A stretch of 33,260 bases of DNA from a virus: IMG/VR virus record IMGVR_UViG_3300006737_000094, positions 1 to 33,260 of that record. One strand, 5' to 3'. Below the pieces are notes generated by a model that saw nothing but the letters and a program-made list of their open reading frames with translations, had not been told where the DNA came from and ran no database searches. This document shows positions 1-4,896 of this stretch, piece by piece; within the stretch, counting starts at the first letter, position 1, and every line of letters starts with the position of its first letter. Position numbers and translations under genes: made by a program.

Positions 1-1165
1 AATCAGGATATTCAAACTTACCTCTTGTACTTCCTAACAAAATAAGATTACTTCCCCAAAGCTCCCGCCCATCATAGTCTTCTTCAGGCATGTCAAATAT
101 TCCCCATGTCTGAATAACTGTGAAGTCAGCAGTTGTCTTTGTAGAAAAGGCTGTATCAAATGTTTGAATAATAAAGTCACAGGACGGCGGGTCATCATAA
201 TCCCACCGTTCAACCCACCTCTTTTTTATAATCCCACCTTCTTCTGGTGTAGGATTCTGCATATATAATGATTCCCAATACCTTGAACCATTGCTTGCAA
301 TAATCTCTTCTTCATCTACTCGTAATACTTCGTCGGGTTTCCATTCAGGAAAATAAGAACTACCTACAGGTAAATCAAGTAACTCTGAAGCTTCTTCGTC
401 AATCCAAGCAGGTATCTTTACAACCTCCCAAGGATATGTACTTTCCATATCCATTACTTCTTCCTGCTTCAGTAACCATCCACATAAATCATCATGATGG
501 TATCTTGTGTTAATAATCACTATAGAACCACCGGGCATAATACGAGTACGCAAACCAGCAGGATACCATTCTTTAATATACCTACGACCAGCTTCTGAAA
601 AGCTGTCCTCTTCCGACATAGCATCATCCAAGATTGCTATATGCGCTCCCCGTCCTGCAATCTGTGATCGAACACCAGCAGCATAGTATGTACCATTAAG
701 ATTTGTTTTCCATTTACCCGCCGCCCGTACATCACTCCGTAATGTAACACCGGGAAAAATATCTTGGAACTGTTCTGTGTTTACAATATCTCTTACAGAC
801 CTACCGAAGTCTGAGGCAAGTTGATCACTATGAGATATCGTCAGTATCTCATGTTGAGGATTATTACCTATATACCATGCTGGAAATATCTTGGAACAAA
901 TGACTGACTTGCTACTACGAGGTGGTAAAAAGACCATTAACCTTTTGATCTCACCATCCTGAACCTTTTGAAGTTTGTCAGAGAGAATTTTAATATGTCT
1001 CCCCATCTTCCAATCAGACACAACTGTAGGGGCAACAAGACGAACAAAGGAAATAAAGTCCATCTTACTTGTTTGTAACACAAGATCATCTAGAAATGTA
1101 CTTAGTGTCGCTAGTGTATCTATAGAGTTCTCTATAGATTCTTCCATACCTTCTTCTAAACTCAT
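1..1165 (-). CDS. terL: Terminase large subunit, N-terminal 388 codons (cut by window edge)
   Basis: Large terminase: the ATPase-nuclease motor that packages phage DNA into the prohead. The reading frame starts with ATG at 1165 on the minus strand, has AAGG shortly upstream, and runs open to the left edge, so the C-terminus is missing. A Walker A-like loop PPRSSKS lies at residues 81-87, a Walker B strand IAILDD at 176-181, and the first RNase H-like nuclease acid in QTFDTAFS at 334-341, followed by TTADFTV. Order and spacing fit known large terminases. It is the first gene behind a good minus-strand promoter (1256-1284). The small subunit is not beside it; a candidate lies at 23717-24124 on the other strand. 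The identification is firm. Confidence 0.93.
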   Translation of the reverse strand, partial: MSLEEGMEESIENSIDTLATLSTFLDDLVLQTSKMDFISFVRLVAPTVVSDWKMGRHIKILSDKLQKVQDGEIKRLMVFLPPRSSKSVICSKIFPAWYIGNNPQHEILTISHSDQLASDFGRSVRDIVNTEQFQDIFPGVTLRSDVRAAGKWKTNLNGTYYAAGVRSQIAGRGAHIAILDDAMSEEDSFSEAGRRYIKEWYPAGLRTRIMPGGSIVIINTRYHHDDLCGWLLKQEEVMDMESTYPWEVVKIPAWIDEEASELLDLPVGSSYFPEWKPDEVLRVDEEEIIASNGSRYWESLYMQNPTPEEGGIIKKRWVERWDYDDPPSCDFIIQTFDTAFSTKTTADFTVIQTWGIFDMPEEDYDGRELWGSNLILLGSTRGKFEYPD

Positions 1166-1255
1166 ATTTAACCTTTTGTTATTGTTATTAAAATTAATTA
1201 TTAAAGTTATTATTTAAAATATGTTTGTTCTGTTTCTCTGTAATCTGTATAGACT

Positions 1256-1284
1256 ATTATACACTATTTTTAAATACTATGCAA
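1256..1284 (-). promoter_or_regulatory. Sigma70-like promoter upstream of terL
   Basis: Read on the minus strand, TTGCAT (1284-1279) is followed after 17 nt by a perfect TATAAT (1261-1256). Transcription would start near 1249 and leave a leader of roughly 80 nt before the terL ATG at 1165. This suggests that the host RNA polymerase reads the packaging/virion strand. No phage RNA polymerase gene is seen in the window. It is a sequence match only. Confidence 0.65.
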
Positions 1285-1548
1285 GCCCCCGATTAAAAAA
1301 AATTATAGGTGTGATATTAATGCAACAATATCCTTGATGAGTTACCTTGGTATTTTTGGTAAATATTTGAGGGGTCTGTTTTATATATATACACATGCAT
1401 GCGTTTTTGCGGGTGGGGGTCTACAAAGTCTTTTAGACTTTGACAGTCTGGCAAAAAAGAATGCTTTTTCTTTGAAAAAAACTACAAAGTTCTCTGTAAA
1501 TCTGTAAGATTTAGCTTGACTGTGACATTTTAGTCATAGACTAAGAGT
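1285..1548. other. Gene-free divergent control region; possible origin or packaging site
   Basis: No credible gene is present. Seen directly: an A8 run (1295-1302); the repeated word GGGGTCT near 1372 and 1416; a 22-nt strictly alternating pyrimidine-purine run (1382-1403); a perfect 7-bp inverted repeat CAAAGTC/GACTTTG with a 5-nt loop (1424-1442); three A/T-tracts centred about 11 bp apart (1453-1458, 1465-1469, 1475-1481); and TGTGACATTTT (1521-1531). Bent or easily unwound DNA between divergent transcription units is typical of origins and regulatory regions, but no function can be proven from this sequence. Confidence 0.4.
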
Positions 1549-1600
1549 TTATTTATTACTCTCTACTTAGCTTTCTTTGAAAGCAGAGAGTGATAAATAA
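1549..1600 (+). repeat. Intercistronic stem-loop, copy 1 (ACTTA type)
   Basis: The arms TTATTTATTACTCTCT (1549-1564) and AGAGAGTGATAAATAA (1585-1600) pair along 16 bp with one T-G wobble (T1557, G1592). A 5-nt bulge ACTTA follows, then the inner stem GCTTTC-TTT-GAAAGC. It shares bulge and inner-stem style with the copy at 3947-3999. Unlike the others, no gene starts directly behind it; 1601-1706 contains no supported reading frame. Confidence 0.8.
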
Positions 1601-1636
1601 CTTATAAAACAATAGGTTATCGACAATCTGTTTGGT

Positions 1637-1652
1637 GTGACATTTATGTCAC
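1637..1652. promoter_or_regulatory. Perfect palindrome, operator-like
   Basis: GTGACA-TTTA-TGTCAC is a perfect 6-bp inverted repeat with a 4-nt centre. The word GTGACATTT also occurs at 1522-1530 and 4363-4371. Short palindromes next to early promoters often bind repressors or activators, but no regulator can be assigned here. A transcription-factor half-site is the simplest reading; chance in AT-rich DNA is possible. Confidence 0.35.
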
Positions 1653-1687
1653 TGCTGATGAAAATCGACCAGCCCTTGATGAAGGGC

Positions 1688-1717
1688 TTGACAAGCTATG
1701 ATGAACTAATTAATAAT
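1688..1717 (+). promoter_or_regulatory. Candidate early promoter leading into stem-loop copy 2
   Basis: A perfect TTGACA (1688-1693) is followed after 18 nt by AATAAT (1712-1717), a 5/6 match to the -10 box that lies inside the left arm of the stem-loop at 1707-1758. A 7-bp hairpin AGCCCTT-GATG-AAGGGCT (1671-1688) sits just upstream. If the start point is about 7 nt beyond the -10 box, the transcript begins within the stem-loop, so promoter and hairpin may be alternative uses of the same bases. Confidence 0.4.
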
Positions 1718-1758
1718 CTTCTTAGTGAGTTCTTACGAACTAAGAAGATGATTAATTA
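1707..1758 (+). repeat. Intercistronic stem-loop, copy 2
   Basis: Outer arms TAATTAATAATCTTCTT (1707-1723) and AAGAAGATGATTAATTA (1742-1758) pair except for one A-G mismatch (A1715, G1750). Bulge AGTG is at 1724-1727; the inner stem AGTTC-TTAC-GAACT is at 1728-1741. CTGGAG and the ATG at 1774 follow. Confidence 0.9.
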
Positions 1759-1773
1759 AACTGGAGAAACACA

Positions 1774-1953
1774 ATGAAAGCAATAGCTTTATTTGGATTT
1801 ATGGTATCAACTATGTTGTTCCTACTCTGCATGCTGAAGGTAGCCACCGAAGGTGTTTTGTTTGGTTGGATTGTGATGGATATCACATTCCTGACAGTAA
1901 TCCCCCTTTCGGCCATTTGGTTTTTAGTTCATGCCTGTGAGCCGAGAAACTAA
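1774..1953 (+). CDS. Small membrane protein, 59 aa
   Basis: A 59-residue protein with two hydrophobic stretches (about residues 3-21 and 29-52) joined by a short loop, so probably a two-pass inner membrane protein with a short polar tail. CTGGAG stands 7-8 nt before the ATG. The TAA stop (1951-1953) is the first three bases of the next stem-loop. It is the first gene of the early plus-strand series. Early phage membrane proteins of this size often interfere with host functions or superinfection, but no family is recognised. Presence of a gene is likely from the binding site, the stem-loop cassette layout and the coherent hydrophobic pattern. Confidence 0.7.
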   Translation: MKAIALFGFMVSTMLFLLCMLKVATEGVLFGWIVMDITFLTVIPLSAIWFLVHACEPRN

Positions 1954-2003
1954 TTAATAATCTTATAGTAGAGTATCTTACGATACTATAAGATGATTAA
2001 TTA
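1951..2003 (+). repeat. Intercistronic stem-loop, copy 3
   Basis: Arms TAATTAATAATCTTAT (1951-1966) and ATAAGATGATTAATTA (1988-2003) pair except one A-G mismatch opposite G1995. Bulge AGTAG is at 1967-1971; the inner stem AGTATC-TTAC-GATACT is at 1972-1987. The stem differs from copy 2 (AGTATC/GATACT instead of AGTTC/GAACT) with matching changes on both sides. Confidence 0.9.
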
Positions 2004-2018
2004 AAACTGGAGGTTGAG

Positions 2019-2186
2019 ATGAGTAAAATTGAATTGTTGAATGCCGAGTTTGCTGACCTTGATGTGACCGTTTCGGTCAGTGCTGGTGGTGGCGGGTTTG
2101 ATATCTTTGAGAACTCCACTGGCAATCACATCACAACTTGTTGTGATTTGCAGGAAGTGGAAGCGACCTTAGATGGTTGCTTCTGA
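2019..2186 (+). CDS. Small unknown protein, 55 aa
   Basis: A 55-residue soluble, acidic protein with a glycine-rich centre (GGGG) and paired cysteines (CC) plus a third Cys before the C-terminal Phe. CTGGAGG precedes the ATG at a normal distance. It lies between two stem-loop copies (1951-2003 and 2190-2241), and its TGA ends 3 nt before the second. No known family is recognised. It is believed to be real because of binding site, cassette position and coding-like codons. Confidence 0.65.
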   Translation: MSKIELLNAEFADLDVTVSVSAGGGGFDIFENSTGNHITTCCDLQEVEATLDGCF

Positions 2187-2189
2187 GGT

Positions 2190-2241
2190 TAATTAATATC
2201 CTACAGGGTAAGTTCTTACGAACCCTGTAGGGTATTAATTA
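2190..2241 (+). repeat. Intercistronic stem-loop, copy 4
   Basis: The outer stem pairs 2190-2207 with 2224-2241, with one T-G wobble (T2199, G2232). The core is CCTACAGG with CCTGTAGG. Bulge GTAA is at 2208-2211; the inner stem GTTC-TTAC-GAAC is at 2212-2223. Further out, GGTTAA and TTAACC could extend the pairing. AAAGGAG and the ATG at 2271 follow. Confidence 0.9.
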
Positions 2242-2270
2242 TCTTAACCAGCCAACAAAGGAGATGTCTA

Positions 2271-2396
2271 ATGATTAAGAACATGGTGTGCGATCTTATT
2301 GACTTTGCAAAGACAGGTCAAAGTGACCTGTTGGTTTGTTCACTCAACCACTATCGGTTGCCATGTCCAAAATGGTTGTTGAAATTCTGCGGGTAA
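2271..2396 (+). CDS. Small unknown protein, 41 aa
   Basis: A 41-residue protein with four cysteines and a basic C-terminal half (YRLPCPKW, then LLKFCG at the end). AAAGGAG stands about 9 nt before the ATG. The TAA stop (2394-2396) is shared with the next stem-loop. A competing ATG at 2264 stops after four codons. No family is recognised. Its small size lowers certainty, but it repeats the arrangement of its neighbours: stem-loop, binding site, gene, stem-loop. Confidence 0.55.
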   Translation: MIKNMVCDLIDFAKTGQSDLLVCSLNHYRLPCPKWLLKFCG

Positions 2397-2446
2397 TTAA
2401 TAATATCCCTGTAGAGTATCTTGCGATACAGGGATATGATTAATTA
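2394..2446 (+). repeat. Intercistronic stem-loop, copy 5
   Basis: Arms 2394-2410 and 2430-2446 pair except an A-G mismatch (A2402, G2438); core ATATCCCT with AGGGATAT. Bulge GTAGA is at 2411-2415; the inner stem GTATC-TTGC-GATAC has TTGC instead of TTAC as loop. AGGAGA and the ATG at 2480 follow. Confidence 0.9.
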
Positions 2447-2479
2447 TCTTTTACCAACCGCCAACGATAGGAGAATATC

Positions 2480-2677
2480 ATGGCAAAGCGTACTGAAAAA
2501 ATTACCCAATCCTTTTCTGGCACCCGCTGGATGAAATTGCGGGACGGCTGGGAAGCCTTCCAAAAGGCAAAGGAGGACGGCAAGCCAATCCGTATCCTCC
2601 ACCCTTCGGGTAGCTTTAAGGTAATCCACAATGCTTCGGCATTGCCGGAAGGTGTGGAGGCTAGGCATAAAGCCTAG
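2480..2677 (+). CDS. Unknown small basic protein, 65 aa
   Basis: A 65-residue, lysine/arginine-rich soluble protein beginning MAKRTEK, with aromatic residues spaced through the first half (WMKL, GWEAF) and a hydrophobic strand near FKVIHN. AGGAGA precedes the ATG. It may bind nucleic acid given its charge, which is only inference. Its stop codon TAG lies in a short perfect hairpin CTAGGC-ATAAA-GCCTAG (2661-2677) rather than in a standard family stem-loop. The overlapping frames on the other strand are shadows. Confidence 0.75.
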   Translation: MAKRTEKITQSFSGTRWMKLRDGWEAFQKAKEDGKPIRILHPSGSFKVIHNASALPEGVEARHKA

Positions 2678-2770
2678 TCTCTGCAGGGCGAGGGATTGTC
2701 CCGGTTAAGCCAGTAACGCCCTAAAAATTAAGACGCTGGTAGGTGTGGTGAGCCTTCACTAGAAATCACC
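2661..2770 (+). other. Structured non-coding stretch between two small genes
   Basis: This gap lacks the usual stem-loop but is full of other complementary pairs: CTAGGC/GCCTAG (2661-2677), GGGCG/CGCCC (2686-2690 with 2717-2721) enclosing GGGA-TTG-TCCC (2692-2702), and GGTGA/TCACC (2747-2751 with 2766-2770). It could be a small RNA, a 5' leader structure or a degenerated cassette junction. It is not a tRNA: no T-arm or anticodon arm pattern is present. Confidence 0.3.
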
Positions 2771-2795
2771 ATTAACTTTGCAAAGGAGATAGCCG

Positions 2796-3023
2796 ATGGC
2801 TAAAAAGACAGTAAAGACTTCGATCCGGGTAAACCCGAAAGGGAACTACAACTACGGCTTCCATCGCCTGAATAGTGGATATCGCTTAGATATCCCCTAT
2901 GCTTCGGTGTCAGTCTTCGATGGTGGTAGCAATGCTACTGTGCGCCGTCCTACTAGTGGCCTACGGTTCATTTATGAGAATAACCGGAAGGGCAAGGTCA
3001 GAGTTGCCCATAACGTCGGCTAA
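2796..3023 (+). CDS. Unknown small basic protein, 75 aa
   Basis: A 75-residue protein starting MAKKTVKTS, rich in Arg/Lys, Gly, Tyr and Asn, without hydrophobic segments. AAGGAG precedes the ATG by 8 nt. The stop TAA (3021-3023) is the first triplet of stem-loop copy 6. Its start resembles that of the 65-aa neighbour (MAKRTEK), but the rest does not align by eye. A nucleic-acid or host-protein binding role is possible; nothing specific is recognised. Confidence 0.75.
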   Translation: MAKKTVKTSIRVNPKGNYNYGFHRLNSGYRLDIPYASVSVFDGGSNATVRRPTSGLRFIYENNRKGKVRVAHNVG

Positions 3024-3072
3024 TTAAATATCTGCTAGGTAAGTTCTTACGAACCTAGCAGATGATTAATTA
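3021..3072 (+). repeat. Intercistronic stem-loop, copy 6
   Basis: Core CTGCTAG (3032-3038) pairs with CTAGCAG (3055-3061). The outer TAATTAA/TTAATTA arms pair with an A-A mismatch and a T-G wobble (T3029, G3064). Bulge GTAA is at 3039-3042; the inner stem GTTC-TTAC-GAAC is at 3043-3054. GAGGAGAAAGG and the ATG at 3088 follow. Confidence 0.9.
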
Positions 3073-3087
3073 TCTGAGGAGAAAGGC

Positions 3088-3336
3088 ATGGATCGCAATA
3101 ACATACGACTTACCTATAAAGGCTATGAAATATCCATAGCCCAACATAGAGAGGGAGATAAAGTTGTCCTTTCTGAGATAGCTCTGAAAGAGGATGGTGA
3201 ATGGAAAACAGCTTTACAAGCTGGAGGTGCTATTGTAAATTTAGACTTTGGCAAAACGCTAGACGGTTTTGCTGGAGTACTCGGCTGTGTCATCTACTAT
3301 ATTGATGAAATCAAAGGGGAAGATTATGCTGGTTAA
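3088..3336 (+). CDS. Unknown protein, 82 aa
   Basis: An 82-residue, mildly acidic protein that reads like a small beta-rich fold: alternating polar/hydrophobic strands (IRLTYKGYEISIAQ, then KVVLSEIALK) followed by a hydrophobic helix (FAGVLGCVIYYIDEI). GAGGAGAAAGG lies upstream of the ATG. The 3' end overlaps the next gene by 11 nt, suggesting coupled translation with the GP88-like protein. No family is recognised. Confidence 0.75.
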   Translation: MDRNNIRLTYKGYEISIAQHREGDKVVLSEIALKEDGEWKTALQAGGAIVNLDFGKTLDGFAGVLGCVIYYIDEIKGEDYAG

Positions 3337-3949
3337 AGATGCGAAGACCTTCGGTGTTATCAGCACCAAAAATACAAAGATGGGTAGCACCACCTTTGCG
3401 ATTGATGCCTTTGCTTGCAAAGTTGGTGATAAACTTGCAAAGATCGAAGGAACACCATGCTTCTCTTGCTATGCAAGAAAGATTCAGAAGCTACGACCTT
3501 CGGTCGATCAAGGCTGGAAAACTAACCTTGCCAAGTGGGAACAATCTGATCCGAAGGATTGGATTAAAGCTATGGCTTTTCAGATCGAACGATACTGCTT
3601 CGATGGCTTTCACCGCTGGTTCGATAGCGGAGACTTACAGTCTGTTGAAATGCTGGATGCTATCTGTCAGGTAGCTAAAGCTACACCACAGATTAAACAC
3701 TGGCTCCCAACACAGGAAAGGGGTATTGTAAAACAATACAGCAAACCAATTCCCGATAATTTAATCATTAGAGTGTCGGCATCGATGATTAATGGTGACA
3801 AGCCTAGCTTTGACCATGCATCACAAGTCTTTTACAAAGTCGATCCGAAAGGCTTTGAATGTGGAGCAAGCAAGCGAGGCAATGCTTGTGGACCTTGCAA
3901 GGCTTGCTGGGATAAGTCGATAGACTTTATCAGCTATCCCAAACACTAA
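3326..3949 (+). CDS. GP88-like phage protein, 207 aa
   Basis: Resembles the phage 'gene product 88' family (function unknown). Features that fit: an early TPCFSCYARK segment (Cys 45 and 48), a middle segment with WFDSGDLQS and WLPTQE, and a C-terminal CGPCKACWDK followed by a terminal SYPKH. The clustered cysteines could bind a metal or an Fe-S centre, which is inference. The frame is open further up to 3269, but ATG 3326 has AGGGGA at the right distance and overlaps the previous gene by only 11 nt, so it is preferred. The TAA stop (3947-3949) opens stem-loop copy 7. Confidence 0.75.
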   Translation: MLVKDAKTFGVISTKNTKMGSTTFAIDAFACKVGDKLAKIEGTPCFSCYARKIQKLRPSVDQGWKTNLAKWEQSDPKDWIKAMAFQIERYCFDGFHRWFDSGDLQSVEMLDAICQVAKATPQIKHWLPTQERGIVKQYSKPIPDNLIIRVSASMINGDKPSFDHASQVFYKVDPKGFECGASKRGNACGPCKACWDKSIDFISYPKH

Positions 3950-3999
3950 TTAATATCTATCTACTTAGCTTCTATAGAAGCAGATAGATAGTTAATTAA
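3947..3999 (+). repeat. Intercistronic stem-loop, copy 7 (ACTTA type)
   Basis: Arms TAATTAATATCTATCT (3947-3962) and AGATAGATAGTTAATTA (3982-3998) pair fully if G3991 is bulged out. Bulge ACTTA is at 3963-3967; the inner stem GCTTC-TATA-GAAGC is at 3968-3981. Only copy 1 has the same bulge and GC-start inner stem. CTGGAGG and the ATG at 4012 follow. Confidence 0.88.
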
Positions 4000-4011
4000 C
4001 TGGAGGTTATC

Positions 4012-4230
4012 ATGGATAAATTTCGTACTGCACTTCTCGATCTTACAGTCTCCGAAGGTGGGACTGTTTACATGGAGGAGAGTAATGACTCAGCCATTAT
4101 TCTTTCTCCCTCCCAAATTCCTACAGTAATGCTGGCACTAAGCCAAGCATTAGTAAATAAGAAAGAGCAAGAGATGGCTGAAGGTCGGGAAGCGTTGCTT
4201 CAGAATTTAGTTTCTGAAGTTAGAGATTAA
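4012..4230 (+). CDS. Unknown protein, 72 aa (paralogue of 5462-5626)
   Basis: A 72-residue acidic protein. Its middle part, GTVYMEESNDSAIILS followed by QIPTVMLALSQAL, aligns by eye with GTVYLRDGENFIVVS and EIPSLMAELAKGL of the 54-residue product at 5462-5626. The two are therefore probably paralogues: a short beta hairpin followed by an amphipathic helix. The C-terminus is an additional charged helix (KKEQEMAEGRE). CTGGAGG precedes the ATG. No function is known to me. Confidence 0.75.
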   Translation: MDKFRTALLDLTVSEGGTVYMEESNDSAIILSPSQIPTVMLALSQALVNKKEQEMAEGREALLQNLVSEVRD

Positions 4231-4239
4231 CTTTATTTG

Positions 4240-4273
4240 CTACGGGGTGTTGCCTAACGGCAGCATCCTGTAG
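4240..4273 (+). other. Strong RNA hairpin in a gene-free stretch (4231-4497)
   Basis: CTACGGGGTGTTGCC-TAAC-GGCAGCATCCTGTAG pairs along 15 bp with three G-T wobbles, so it is stable only as plus-strand RNA. The C-G closed TAAC loop recalls the C(TTAC)G loops of the stem-loop family. The remaining gap holds TTGACA...TGTCAA (4306-4325), GTGACATTT (4363-4371), CGGCT-ACGGG-AGCCG (4411-4425) and TGCT-GCGT-AGCA (near 4449), but no supported gene. It may be a structured non-coding RNA or leader. No T-run follows, so a classical terminator is unlikely. Confidence 0.4.
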
Positions 4274-4497
4274 TATAATAATGTCTCTATCATACATAAA
4301 TAATTTTGACATGCCATTTTGTCAATGGCTAGAAGGTGAGCGACATCTTTGATCGAAGCAAAGTGACATTTGCAAAACAACGTCAGACGCAAGTGCGAAG
4401 CAAATCTTGTCGGCTACGGGAGCCGTTAGGGGCTATTTGTGAAGGTTATGCTGCGTAGCAAGTAGCACCATCCGCACTCTAACAATGGAGAAAGGCT

Positions 4498-4638
4498 ATG
4501 AAAAAAATAAAACAAAGAAGGATTGAGGCGCATGCCTTGAGCTTGCCACAGTTCAAGCGGCAGGTTGTTAAGTCTAAGAAGACTTACATTCGGAAACCTA
4601 AACACAAACAATCTGGAGGTAATTACTGTTATATATAG
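4498..4638 (+). CDS. Small very basic protein, 46 aa
   Basis: A 46-residue protein dominated by Lys/Arg (MKKIKQRRIEAHA at the start, KSKKTYIRKPKHKQ later), suitable for binding nucleic acid. GGAGAAAGG precedes the ATG. The last seven codons and the TAG stop (4636-4638) lie in the left arm of the following stem-loop, so that structure would form only when ribosomes are absent. No family is recognised; reality of the gene is moderately supported. Confidence 0.5.
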   Translation: MKKIKQRRIEAHALSLPQFKRQVVKSKKTYIRKPKHKQSGGNYCYI

Positions 4639-4672
4639 TGGAGTTCTTACGAACTATATATAGCAGTAATTA
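4620..4672 (+). repeat. Intercistronic stem-loop, copy 8
   Basis: Arms 4620-4634 and 4658-4672 pair with one T-G wobble opposite G4663; core TTATATAT with ATATATAG. Bulge AGTGG and inner stem AGTTC-TTAC-GAACT follow the family pattern. The ends are TAATTACTG/CAGTAATTA instead of TAATTAAT/ATTAATTA. CTGGAGAAAGG and the ATG at 4687 follow. Confidence 0.88.
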
Positions 4673-4686
4673 TCTGGAGAAAGGCA

Positions 4687-4896
4687 ATGGAGTACGAAGT
4701 AACAGTATACCGGACAATGGTACAAAAAGTAACTATTGTAAAAGATAGTCCCATCCCGTTGTCTAATGAAATAGCAATAATTTTAAAAGAGGAGGCCGAA
4801 GACGAAGCTGCTGAGATGTATGACTACGAATGGACAGATGTATCATCTGACATAGAATATACTTGGACTGGAGTCGAACGAAAGAAGCAGCTATGA
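4687..4896 (+). CDS. Unknown acidic protein, 69 aa
   Basis: A 69-residue protein with an N-terminal beta-like part (YEVTVYRTMVQKVTIVK) and a strongly acidic helix (LKEEAEDEAAEMYDYEW). CTGGAGAAAGG sits before the ATG. The stop TGA overlaps the next ATG in the arrangement ATGA, so translation of the two genes is probably coupled. It opens a run of about fifteen tiny overlapping genes. Acidic early proteins can mimic DNA, but that is only speculation here. Confidence 0.75.
   Translation: MEYEVTVYRTMVQKVTIVKDSPIPLSNEIAIILKEEAEDEAAEMYDYEWTDVSSDIEYTWTGVERKKQL

Noticed and set aside
975-1217. Plus-strand frame of 80 codons
   Set aside because: It is the shadow of the terL coding sequence on the opposite strand.
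1646-1759. A 37-codon frame from ATG 1646 through stem-loop copy 2
   Set aside because: No ribosome binding site; it reads through a structure that is non-coding in most other copies, and it ends in the element's own TAA. Probably chance.
2686-2770. tRNA or tmRNA in the structured stretch
   Set aside because: No T-arm, anticodon arm or acceptor end in proper order.
4306-4334. Promoter from TTGACA at 4306
   Set aside because: No acceptable -10 box 16-18 nt downstream; the TTGACA is half of an inverted repeat with TGTCAA.
1549-4672. Stem-loops as integron attC-like recombination sites of gene cassettes
   Set aside because: The one gene plus one hairpin layout is similar, but no GTTRRRY core sites are kept, no integrase is present, and the G-T wobbles indicate RNA on one strand. 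Kept only as an analogy.
1549-4672. Stem-loops as rho-independent terminators
   Set aside because: The arms are AT-rich at the base, no T-run follows, and ribosome binding sites come directly after. Complete termination between early genes is unlikely.
1549-4672. CRISPR array
   Set aside because: The units are separated by genes of different length, the repeats are not identical, and no cas genes occur.
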